A stretch of 14,944 bases of DNA. Origin: an uncultured Lachnospiraceae bacterium. Lineage in GTDB: Bacteria; Bacillota; Clostridia; Lachnospirales; Lachnospiraceae. The notes below the pieces were generated by a model, which worked only from the letters and a program-made list of their open reading frames with translations, was not told where the DNA came from and did not search any database. Location of the stretch: positions 1 to 14,944 of the forward strand of contig CANQEB010000031.1 of NCBI GenBank assembly GCA_947594085.1. Reading direction: 5' to 3'. This document shows positions 4,588 to 14,944 of the stretch, piece after piece (within the stretch, counting starts at the first letter, position 1; each line of letters starts with the position of its first letter). The position numbers were made by a program, and so were the translations under genes.

Positions 4588-7354
4588 ACGAAGAAGAGAT
4601 TACAAGAAAAAGGTTGAATACAAGAAAAAAGCATATTACAGAAAATATCTGGCCCGGAGCATGGCTATTGTACTCTGCGTGTTAGCGGTGAGTGTTGCCG
4701 GTATGGGCGGGAACGTTTTAAACTTTGACCGTATGGATGCTCTGACGGCCAGCGCGGAAGCAGACACGGGCATGGGAGAAGCCGTGAGGATAAGCGAACA
4801 AGACCTTGAGAGTGAGAGCGAATCTGAGAGCAAGAGTGAATCTGAGAGCGAGAGTGAATCCGAGAGTGAGAGTGAGTTCGAGAGCGAGAGTGAGTTTGAA
4901 AGTGAGGGTGAGTTCGAAAGTGAGGGTAAATCCGAGAGTGAGTCCGAGAGAGGTGCAGGCCCTGAGAGTGAGATAGAGTCAGGGAGTGGGACAGACCCTG
5001 AAAGCGGTGCGGAACCAGAGAGTGGAGCGGAATCGGAGAACGATACAGAATCGGAGAGCGGAGCGGAATCGGAAAGCGGAGCAGAATCGGAGAGCGGGAC
5101 AGAATCGGAGAATGGTACAGAACCGGAGAGCGGAGCGGAAGCGGAAAGTGGAGCAGAATCGGAGAGCGGGACTGATCCGGCGAGTGGGGCAGAGTCGGAG
5201 AGTGGGACATGCCCTGAGGATGAGGCTGGGTCTGAGAATGAAAATATAGAGGAGTCTGATTCGGAAGAGCTTGAGAAGGGGACAGAACAATCGGAATCAA
5301 ACGAGAAATCAGAGCCAAATGGGGAGTCAGAGGTGCTCCCGGAGACGAGTCCTGAGCCAGAGCCAGAGGAGACCCCGGAGACGAATCCTGAGCCAGAGAC
5401 AGAAGTAATCCCAGAGACAAGTCCTGAGCCAGAGACAGAAGCGGTTCCAGAAACAGATCCCAAGCCAGAGACAGAAGTTATACCGGAATCAGAGCAGGCG
5501 CCAGAGACGGAAATTATATCGGAATCAGAGCAGGCGCCAGAGACAGAGAAGACGTTGGAGAAGATCCAGAGAGGTATACACTATGAAATATCGGGAGACG
5601 AAGGTGCATGGTGTCGCGATGCGGAGGACCGATTGTGGGTGCGGGCTGGAACCAATCTCTATATACGGCCGGTTGGCAAAAGCGGATACAGCGAGGGTGT
5701 CGGAAAAAGCGAGATAAAAGAAGATGGGACACTGGTGTTCAACTTAAAAAAAGTTGATAACAGTGGTGTGATTCTGAGAGAATCCGAGATGGCCCAGGAA
5801 GTATATTACGTAGATGGCGAAGTGCCACAGGCGGAGATATCAGTAAATGGATTACTCGAAAACGGCGTGTATTATGCATCCCAGTCTGCTGAGGCTTCTG
5901 TAGGGATCGCGCCAGATGGAAAAAGTGGCTTGAAGGAGGCGGCATATGCGATCCTTCCGAGTAATGCCGACGGGGAACTGCAAGGAAGCCCGGAAACAGC
6001 ATCCTGGACCGCATGCAGGAACGGCGATCAAATTGTGGTTCGCGAAGAAGGCATTTTTCGGATATTTGTCAGAACAGAGGACCAGGTAGGAAACCTTGCG
6101 TTTTCACAGAGTCCGCTTGTCTGCATCGACCGCAAACCGCCGGAAGTGTCGATCGAAGGCGTGGGAGATCAGACAGCCAATTCCGGGACTGTTCGCATTC
6201 GTGTCGCGGCGAAGGACGCACATTACAAGAAAGGTTCCATGAAAATAAACCTTGCAGGAGTAAACGAAAACAAGGCTCCTGTGATTAAGAACCAGGAGGA
6301 GTCATCAGAGGGAGCAAAGGCGGATTACCTCGATATTCCAAGACAGCGCGAGTACGATGATGTCTATCAGCTGAATGTACGAGCGGAGGATGTGGCCGGA
6401 AATGTTGCGGAGAAAGAAATTGTGTTTTCTGTAAACCGCTTTGGATCGGTATATGATTTGGATCAGTCGACCAAACAGAGTTTACAGCAGCATTACCTCA
6501 CAAAGGCTGAGGACGTGACTTTTTACGAGACCAACATTGACTATGTAGGAGAATCCAGGATTTTTTGCAGGCGGGATGGTATTTTGACGGAGCTGAAAAG
6601 AGGACAGGATTATCAGGTTACAATGCAGGGAAGTCGGGATTCCTGGAAGCAATATCGCTATACAGTTCCAGCGGAATATTTTTCGCAGGAGGGTGTCTAT
6701 GAATTGCTTCTCTCGTCAGAGGATGCGGCGGAAAATAAAAGTGATACTGGGATGCAAGAGAAAAAGGTGACTTTTGTTTTGGACTGGACGGCCCCGAATT
6801 GCACTTTGACAGGGATTGAACGACAGATCTACGAGGCGGAATCACTCACTGCTTATCTTACTCCATATGACAACACTGAACTGAGCACGGTGAAAGTATA
6901 TCTTGACAGTGAGTTACTCATGGAGAAAAAAGCCGGAAAGATTTCTGACGACACAGTAGAAATCCCATTGAAAGCTTCTGATAATTGGCAAACGCTGCAG
7001 GTGTATCTGTGTGATATGGCGGGCAACGAATTTTGGACAGATGAAGTGCCGTTCTATCTCTGTGGAGATACGAAACAGGTGCCGGAATATGTGAAAACTA
7101 AGCCGAGCGCTCGTGAAAAAGTGCTACAGCAGACGAACATACCAGATAAGAATCAGGCGGGGATGGAGCTGGCTCCAGAGCGGGCAATGGAGGAAAATAC
7201 GCGCATGGCAGGCATATCATCCAAAGCAGTGTCGAACAATAACCTTCCTTTGACCGGAAAGATAGAAGGAGTGGTGCTTTTGGCACTGGGAATTCTCATG
7301 TTTCTATCGACCGTCACAGCGTATGTTTTATCGGGAGTTCGGAAGAAAAATTAG
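4553..7354 (+). CDS. LPxTG-type wall-anchored protein with Ser-Glu repeat stalk and Ig-like domains
   Basis: The protein of 933 aa is surface-exposed. It has a very basic N-terminus (residues 1-35), a signal/membrane segment at about 37-55 (SMAIVLCVLAVSVAGM), a probable cleavage region near ALTASA, a long low-complexity part (about 80-345), and an ectodomain of repeated beta-sandwich, bacterial Ig-like units, e.g. around VYYVDGEVPQAEISVNG, CIDRKPPEVSIEGVGD and LDWTAPNCTLTGI. The C-terminus is a classical sorting signal: LPLTG (about 898-902), a hydrophobic stretch (GVVLLALGILMFLSTVTAYV) and a RKK tail, so a sortase should link it to peptidoglycan. The stalk moves from pure SE dipeptides to ESGAE/ESGTE units to PETxPEPE units. 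The ATG at 4553 is preferred over an upstream in-frame GTG at 4541, with AAAGGGG at 4544-4550 close by. It overlaps the kinase gene by 35 bp, suggesting translational coupling. The ligand is unknown. Confidence 0.9.
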   Translation: MNLTQKRKNKDERRRDYKKKVEYKKKAYYRKYLARSMAIVLCVLAVSVAGMGGNVLNFDRMDALTASAEADTGMGEAVRISEQDLESESESESKSESESESESESESEFESESEFESEGEFESEGKSESESERGAGPESEIESGSGTDPESGAEPESGAESENDTESESGAESESGAESESGTESENGTEPESGAEAESGAESESGTDPASGAESESGTCPEDEAGSENENIEESDSEELEKGTEQSESNEKSEPNGESEVLPETSPEPEPEETPETNPEPETEVIPETSPEPETEAVPETDPKPETEVIPESEQAPETEIISESEQAPETEKTLEKIQRGIHYEISGDEGAWCRDAEDRLWVRAGTNLYIRPVGKSGYSEGVGKSEIKEDGTLVFNLKKVDNSGVILRESEMAQEVYYVDGEVPQAEISVNGLLENGVYYASQSAEASVGIAPDGKSGLKEAAYAILPSNADGELQGSPETASWTACRNGDQIVVREEGIFRIFVRTEDQVGNLAFSQSPLVCIDRKPPEVSIEGVGDQTANSGTVRIRVAAKDAHYKKGSMKINLAGVNENKAPVIKNQEESSEGAKADYLDIPRQREYDDVYQLNVRAEDVAGNVAEKEIVFSVNRFGSVYDLDQSTKQSLQQHYLTKAEDVTFYETNIDYVGESRIFCRRDGILTELKRGQDYQVTMQGSRDSWKQYRYTVPAEYFSQEGVYELLLSSEDAAENKSDTGMQEKKVTFVLDWTAPNCTLTGIERQIYEAESLTAYLTPYDNTELSTVKVYLDSELLMEKKAGKISDDTVEIPLKASDNWQTLQVYLCDMAGNEFWTDEVPFYLCGDTKQVPEYVKTKPSAREKVLQQTNIPDKNQAGMELAPERAMEENTRMAGISSKAVSNNNLPLTGKIEGVVLLALGILMFLSTVTAYVLSGVRKKN
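4808..5560 (+). repeat. Ser-Glu / Glu-Ser-Gly / Pro-Glu-Thr coding repeat region
   Basis: About 750 bases within the wall protein code for low-complexity units: alternating Ser-Glu (about 4808-4945), ESGAE/ESGTE/ENGTE pentads (about 4980-5215), and PETxPEPE-type units (about 5335-5560). Individual units differ at synonymous positions (GAG/GAA, AGT/AGC/TCC/TCT), so the region is degenerate and not a perfect satellite. It is prone to length change by recombination. The lack of stop codons on the opposite strand here is a by-product of the Ser/Glu content. Confidence 0.85.
7244..7258 (+). other. LPLTG sortase sorting motif
   Basis: CTT CCT TTG ACC GGA encodes L-P-L-T-G, an LPxTG sortase signal, followed by a hydrophobic segment and a basic tail ending in RKKN. 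Sortase would cleave between T and G and join the Thr to the cell-wall precursor. Confidence 0.9.
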
Positions 7355-7362
7355 ACTTTTCA

Positions 7363-7391
7363 TAGACATTTTTCGACAGTTGTGATATGAT
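7363..7391 (+). promoter_or_regulatory. Promoter for the YARHG / TcaA-like gene pair
   Basis: TAGACA (7363-7368, five of six matches to consensus) is followed after 17 bases by TATGAT (7386-7391), with an extended -10 TG at 7383-7384. It lies in the 63-base gap after the wall-protein stop. Immediately downstream a small CCCC-GTGAA-GGGG hairpin (7393-7405) includes the Shine-Dalgarno GGGG. Confidence 0.75.
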
Positions 7392-7417
7392 GCCCCGTGA
7401 AGGGGTGAGTATAAATA

Positions 7418-8350
7418 ATGAATAAGAAGAAAAATGTACTAAAGCGAAACAGCGGTTTCATTGTCGGCTGTCTGCTAGCGGCGGGTGCGTCTTATTTTAC
7501 TGCAGACGCTGTCATGACCAGAGATCTGGCCTCGATGTTGCTGCGGGAAGAAGAGGCAGGAACAGAGCAGCCTGCGGAGACAGACACAGTGGAAACGTTG
7601 GCATCGGAGTCGAACGAAACCCGAACGTTTGAAACAGATCCATTCACAGTGACTGCGTCAGGAAATATCGTCAAAGGTGTGGAGTCTGAGGCGCCGCAGC
7701 CGAAACAGACAGATTCTGAGGATAAGGAAGATGAATCTGAGCTCCCCGCGGATGCGCAGGACAATGACGGCACAGATGATAATGTGTCAGGGGACGACGG
7801 ATACGTTGATGACGGCTACTACGATGACGGAAGCTACTATGATGATGGAAGCTACTACGACGATGGCTATTATGATGATGGAAGCTATTATGATGACGGC
7901 AGTTATTACGATGATGGCGGCTACTCAGACAGTGGCAGTTATGACGGAGGCGGGTATTCGGACGGTTCTTATGATCAGTCGATAGAGATTCAGGATCCAG
8001 GGAACGGCGATTATTCCTACGATGACGGAAGCAATTCCGGCGATGATGGGACAGCGACAACGCCGTCTGATGTGATCATTCAAGGGATCAGCAGCCGTTA
8101 CATTGGAGAGGAAGAGCTTTATAATTATGATCTTGGACAGCTTCGCCTGATCCGAAACGAAATTTTTGCCTTACATGGACGTATCTTCACTTCACAGGAC
8201 TTGATGGATTATTTCAGCCAGAAATCCTGGTATGTACCGACGTATTCGCCGGAGGAATTTGATGCCAATATGTTCTATTACCTGAATGACTACGAGGAAG
8301 CAAACCTGAATGTCATTATGAATTATGAAGCCGCACTAGGCGGATATTAA
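7418..8350 (+). CDS. Membrane-anchored YARHG-domain protein with Asp/Tyr/Gly repeat stalk
   Basis: This 310-aa protein has a short basic start (MNKKKNVLKRN) and one membrane segment or uncleaved signal at about 12-33 (GFIVGCLLAAGASYF). An acidic Glu/Ser/Thr linker follows, then a repeat stalk of YYDDG(S) units at about residues 126-168, and a C-terminal YARHG-type domain at about 245-305, recognisable from LRLIRNEIFALHGRIFTSQD, the SWY in SQKSWYVP, and the LNDYEEANLNVI ending. YARHG is a small extracellular domain found on many Gram-positive envelope proteins; its ligand is not established to my knowledge. The start at ATG 7418 follows AGGGG at 7401-7405. Repeat units vary at synonymous sites, so the amino-acid pattern seems conserved. 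It has its own promoter and is followed after 14 bases by the next gene, so the two form an operon. Confidence 0.85.
   Translation: MNKKKNVLKRNSGFIVGCLLAAGASYFTADAVMTRDLASMLLREEEAGTEQPAETDTVETLASESNETRTFETDPFTVTASGNIVKGVESEAPQPKQTDSEDKEDESELPADAQDNDGTDDNVSGDDGYVDDGYYDDGSYYDDGSYYDDGYYDDGSYYDDGSYYDDGGYSDSGSYDGGGYSDGSYDQSIEIQDPGNGDYSYDDGSNSGDDGTATTPSDVIIQGISSRYIGEEELYNYDLGQLRLIRNEIFALHGRIFTSQDLMDYFSQKSWYVPTYSPEEFDANMFYYLNDYEEANLNVIMNYEAALGGY
7793..7921 (+). repeat. YYDDG(S) coding repeats
   Basis: About seven consecutive five- or six-residue units (YVDDG, YYDDGS, YYDDGS, YYDDG, YYDDGS, YYDDGS, YYDDGG) are encoded here by 15- or 18-base units. Tyr, Asp and Gly codons differ between units, so the repetition is at protein rather than DNA level. 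Confidence 0.85.
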
Positions 8351-8364
8351 AGGAGGGGTAGGAC

Positions 8365-9540
8365 ATGAAAGCATTTTTACGAATTATGTTGAAGGTGTTC
8401 TTGCTGCTCCTGATCATTGCAGCGGCAGCCGGGGGAGCGGTCGGATGGAGAACGTATCAGCGCAGTGAGCCTGGATATATTATGGGTCAATATCTGACTC
8501 TGCTGCTTGACAACGAAACCGAGAAAGCGTACGAATTGCTGGATCAGTCGGAAGGGACTGTGATGAGCGCTGCGGAATATGCAGAGGCGTTGTCAGGCAA
8601 ACAGTATAGCCTTAATGCCAGTTATACGTCTGACGAGCTGGAGAAGCGCGTGGACAACGATGGAAATGCTTATGCGGATTTTCATGTAGAGTTTAAAGAC
8701 GCAGAGGGCAACGTACAGCTCACGGAAGAGTTCACGACAAAAAAACAGCCGAAGGCGGCATTTGGGATCTTTGATCAGTGGAAGGTGCTCTCGGAGCATT
8801 GTATGGTGAAGAACCTCGAAATTACGGTTCCGACAGGGGCCCAGGTGTATCTGGACAGTCAGCCGGCTGATACTGCCTGGATTGCGCGCGACGGCATTCC
8901 ATATTCGCTTGACTGCTACAGGATTCCGAGTTTGCTTCCGGGCAAGAAGAATCTTGTCATCAGGCATCCGGCGTTTGAGTCAATCAATACAACCCTGGAC
9001 ACAAATGCAGGCAGCCAGGATTACAGTTCGCAGATGGTGCTCAAGAAGTCAGCGCAGAGTGAGTGTATGGAGCTTGGGATTTCGGCTATCAAACAGCTCT
9101 ACGCGGCTGCAGTGAAGGAGAAGACAAAAGATCTTGACCTGTTTGCGGCTTGCCAGGAGCAGGCAGAGCAGTTTGTAAAGGATCAGGGCAGTGAATTCCA
9201 CAAGGAGAATCACACGTTCCAGAGCACAGCAGTTTCGAAATTTGTGACGACATATGGCGCGCCTGTCTTTACAGAAGGCGAGGACGGTACCATCACCGTG
9301 CAGCTGACGCTTGGATATCATTACCTGGTGAGCGAGGATGTCACAACCGCTGTAAATGATGCGCAGGAGGACAGCACAGCAGAGGAAGCTGACGAAACAC
9401 AGGAGGATAGCACTGTGGAGCAGGAGACGGAGCGCACACAGAGCTCCGGTGACAATACTGCGACGTTTGTGATGGCATATCGTCAGGGAGCTTGGAGCAT
9501 TGCCTCTGCGGATGTTCCGGTGATCAAAGGAAACGAATAA
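8365..9540 (+). CDS. Membrane-anchored protein with MecA_N/TcaA-like (NTF2-fold) domains
   Basis: This 391-aa protein has an N-terminal membrane segment at about 7-27 (VFLLLLIIAAAAGGAVG) and then an outside region. Residues about 33-150 look like an NTF2-like domain of the MecA_N/TcaA kind (GYIMGQYLTLLLDNETEKAYELLD, ending at the FDQWKVLSE motif). Residues about 150-225 resemble a PEGA/TcaA-type beta domain (ITVPTGAQVYLDSQPAD ... LLPGKKNLVIRHPAFESI), and about 232-390 form a second NTF2-like helical-plus-sheet unit ending in FVMAYRQGAWSIASAD. An acidic Gln/Glu/Thr insert lies near 330-365. TcaA-like proteins act in envelope stress and glycopeptide response; here the role is inferred only. It starts 14 bases after the YARHG gene with a strong AAAGGAGGGG (8350-8359) before ATG 8365, so both genes share a transcript. 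A composite terminator follows at 9584. Confidence 0.75.
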   Translation: MKAFLRIMLKVFLLLLIIAAAAGGAVGWRTYQRSEPGYIMGQYLTLLLDNETEKAYELLDQSEGTVMSAAEYAEALSGKQYSLNASYTSDELEKRVDNDGNAYADFHVEFKDAEGNVQLTEEFTTKKQPKAAFGIFDQWKVLSEHCMVKNLEITVPTGAQVYLDSQPADTAWIARDGIPYSLDCYRIPSLLPGKKNLVIRHPAFESINTTLDTNAGSQDYSSQMVLKKSAQSECMELGISAIKQLYAAAVKEKTKDLDLFAACQEQAEQFVKDQGSEFHKENHTFQSTAVSKFVTTYGAPVFTEGEDGTITVQLTLGYHYLVSEDVTTAVNDAQEDSTAEEADETQEDSTVEQETERTQSSGDNTATFVMAYRQGAWSIASADVPVIKGNE

Positions 9541-9583
9541 TGTGAGAAGAGAAAGAAGTAAGTAGAAGTATTTTGTAATTTTG

Positions 9584-9640
9584 ACCGGCCCGGTTGCGCC
9601 AGGTGAGCTCACCTGATACAATTGGGCTGGTATTTTCTTT
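9584..9640 (+). terminator. Composite hairpin terminator containing a 16-bp palindrome
   Basis: The outer arms ACCGGCCC (9584-9591) and GGGCTGGT (9624-9631) pair with one G-U wobble and continue through GGTTG/CAATT (two more G-U pairs). Inside, CAGGTGAGCTCACCTG (9600-9615) is a perfect 16-bp palindrome that forms its own stem. A T-rich tail (ATTTTCTTTT) follows. This 48-base hairpin ends the operon that starts at 7418; 9541-9583 holds nothing else that I see. Confidence 0.8.
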
Positions 9641-9709
9641 TGCTGTGATAACATTATGCTGTGACGACAGCACAGCAGCTAACAAAGAAGCCAATACAAG
9701 GAGAGAGCC

Positions 9710-10408
9710 ATGCGGACAGAGGCACGCAAAATCATTCTATTGTTTACTCCAATGCTTTTGCATCAGGCGGTGTCGCTTGCAGCGGCACTATTATTCCGGT
9801 TATGTGCCGACCAATATGGATTCCCATATGATGCGACATTGGTTGTCTTGATCGGGAATCTGATTGTCATTCCAATCGCAATATGCATATTCAGGAGAGA
9901 TGGACGGGACAGAGAGGTATTTGGCAAAGAAGCTGTAACAGCTATATCCACGGAAACGGAGAAAGCGAGGGGACAACAGGGAAAACAGATTTTGCTCGGA
10001 GTAAGTTGCTTCCTGGCTGGAGGGTTGCTTAATGTCTGCTGGAGTAGTGTGCTGAATTTGCTGCACATCCAGACGCATTTTTCCAATCAGGTGCAGGAAC
10101 AGTTGCTTTCCGGAAGCTTGATTGTGCAGATTATTGGGCTTGGAATGGCAGCTCCGCTTGCGGAGGAGTTGATCTTCCGCGGGTTGATATATCGGAGGAT
10201 GCGACAGCTCTTCCCTGTGTGGGCGGCGATTCTTCTGTCGGCTTTGCTGTTTGCGGTGTATCATGGGAATCCGATTCAGATGATTTTTGCATTTCCGATG
10301 GCAGTCGTGCTTGCGCTTGTTTATGAGCATGGAAAATTGTTCATTTTTCCTGTACTATTCCATATGGGAAGCAATTTGACGGCGATTCTCCTACAAATTT
10401 TGCTATAA
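9710..10408 (+). CDS. CPBP (Abi) family intramembrane glutamic protease-like protein
   Basis: This 232-aa polytopic membrane protein carries the three CPBP signature motifs: E152-E153-x-x-x-R157 (EELIFRG), F-A-V-Y-H185 (FAVYHGN) and H218-x-x-x-N222 (HMGSN). The family includes Rce1-type prenyl proteases and bacterial Abi proteins linked to bacteriocin immunity or phage abortive infection; a neighbouring bacteriocin gene is not seen, so the role here is open. Several hydrophobic segments are visible (LLFTPMLLHQAVSLAAALLF, LVVLIGNLIVIPIAICIF, VSCFLAGGLLNVCW, AAILLSALLFAVY, MIFAFPMAVVLALV, LFIFPVLFHMGSNLTAILLQ). The start at ATG 9710 has AAGGAG at 9698-9703, 6 bases upstream. The gene stands alone between the composite terminator and the gltB control region. 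I did not find a convincing promoter; a weak TAACAT/CATTAT region near 9649-9657 is possible. Confidence 0.9.
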   Translation: MRTEARKIILLFTPMLLHQAVSLAAALLFRLCADQYGFPYDATLVVLIGNLIVIPIAICIFRRDGRDREVFGKEAVTAISTETEKARGQQGKQILLGVSCFLAGGLLNVCWSSVLNLLHIQTHFSNQVQEQLLSGSLIVQIIGLGMAAPLAEELIFRGLIYRRMRQLFPVWAAILLSALLFAVYHGNPIQMIFAFPMAVVLALVYEHGKLFIFPVLFHMGSNLTAILLQILL

Positions 10409-10493
10409 AAATGTGGGATAACACAGCCGAAATTGTTTCTAATATGGATTGCACACAAGAAAATGCACAAAATATACAGAAAATAATGATATA

Positions 10494-10507
10494 GAATATT
10501 AATATTC
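10494..10507 (+). promoter_or_regulatory. 14-bp perfect palindrome upstream of the gltB promoter (possible operator)
   Basis: GAATATTAATATTC reads identically on both strands. It ends 33 bases before the -35 box of the gltB promoter, a place suited to an activator or UP-type site. It resembles half-site spacing seen in ArgR/LysR-type boxes only loosely; its inner spacing differs from the ArgR box, so no regulator is assigned. Confidence 0.4.
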
Positions 10508-10539
10508 ATATTATCAGACAAATAAAAGAAAAGTTTTTA

Positions 10540-10568
10540 TTTACAGAATGATAAAATAGGTGTATAGT
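10540..10568 (+). promoter_or_regulatory. Sigma-A promoter of gltB
   Basis: TTTACA (10540-10545) and TATAGT (10563-10568) each match five of six consensus bases, with a 17-base spacer. An A/T-rich stretch upstream could act as an UP element. The predicted start near 10575 gives a leader of about 140 bases. Confidence 0.75.
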
Positions 10569-10716
10569 AACCGTAGCATGCAGGACGTGTCAGGGGGCAT
10601 TGCCAGATAACGGATGAGGCATTGTCTATCGTATCTGCACAATTCATAATGGCAGACGAGCAGACAGAAAGATCATGTCGTTTGCCATACATCACAGTGT
10701 GACAGGAGGAGCCAGG

Positions 10717-14944
<4,228 letters not shown>

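Larger units (their letters stand above)
10409..10716 (+). promoter_or_regulatory. 308-bp non-coding control region between CPBP gene and gltB
   Basis: The first part, to about 10560, is AT-rich, with the palindrome at 10494-10507; I see no terminator for the CPBP gene and no protein-coding gene. The second part holds the gltB promoter and a roughly 140-base leader. In the leader, an 11-bp stem (10649-10659 with 10678-10688, one G-U pair, 18-base loop) stands just before the ribosome binding site, and a TCACA-G-TGTGA inverted repeat (10692-10702) touches it. A 10-codon mini-ORF (10578-10610) has no clear Shine-Dalgarno. Confidence 0.6.

Noticed and set aside
4636..5463. Antisense frames over the Ser-Glu repeat region
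   Set aside because: They arise because the complement of SE codons contains few stops; the products are pure Ser/Leu/Pro low complexity.
7467..7472. Possible lipobox (I-V-G-C) in the YARHG protein
   Set aside because: It matches the lipobox pattern, but the hydrophobic stretch before the Cys is only a few residues and most of it lies after the Cys, so a membrane anchor is more likely than a lipoprotein signal.
10494..10507. ArgR box
   Set aside because: The GAAT and ATTC half-sites are separated by six bases, not the four of the usual box.

Overview
The window looks like a chromosomal piece from a Gram-positive, low-to-mid-GC Firmicute, most probably a gut Clostridium-type organism of the Lachnospiraceae. 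The reasons are strong AGGAGG-type ribosome binding sites, TTGACA/TATAAT-type promoters, an LPxTG wall-anchored protein, a YARHG-domain protein, an amidase of a style I associate with Lachnospiraceae, and an adhesin-like fragment followed by a tiny partner protein often seen in that group. The family-level assignment is inference. All genes supported here lie on the + strand. No tRNA, rRNA, CRISPR array or transposase was seen.

Layout: (1) 1-324 is the 3' end of an adhesin-like surface protein. A 57-aa protein follows at 459-632, with a clear terminator at 679-706. (2) 765-2441 has a probable promoter, an HD-domain phosphohydrolase-like gene and an N-acetylmuramoyl-L-alanine amidase, probably one operon. 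(3) 2514-9540 is an envelope-signalling block: a membrane Ser/Thr protein kinase with a large external TPR-like tail; an overlapping gene for a Ser/Glu-repeat, Ig-like, LPLTG-anchored wall protein; then, from its own promoter, a YARHG-domain membrane protein with an Asp/Tyr/Gly repeat stalk; and a membrane-anchored MecA_N/TcaA-like protein. (4) 9584-9640 is a large composite hairpin terminator, followed by a CPBP (Abi) intramembrane protease at 9710-10408. (5) 10409-10716 is an AT-rich control region with a palindrome, a good promoter and a structured leader. It precedes gltB, the large subunit of glutamate synthase, which runs off the 3' end of the window.

How the parts may fit together (inference): the amidase, kinase, wall protein, YARHG protein and TcaA-like protein all act at or across the envelope. 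The kinase and the wall protein are translationally overlapped, so the block could be a cell-wall sensing or remodelling module in which a cytoplasmic kinase domain is coupled to extracytoplasmic sensor and stalk proteins. gltB (ammonium assimilation) is an unrelated housekeeping gene with much higher G/C at third codon positions than the kinase and CPBP genes.

Limits: everything here is from reading the sequence. Domain names come from recognisable motifs and not from searches.
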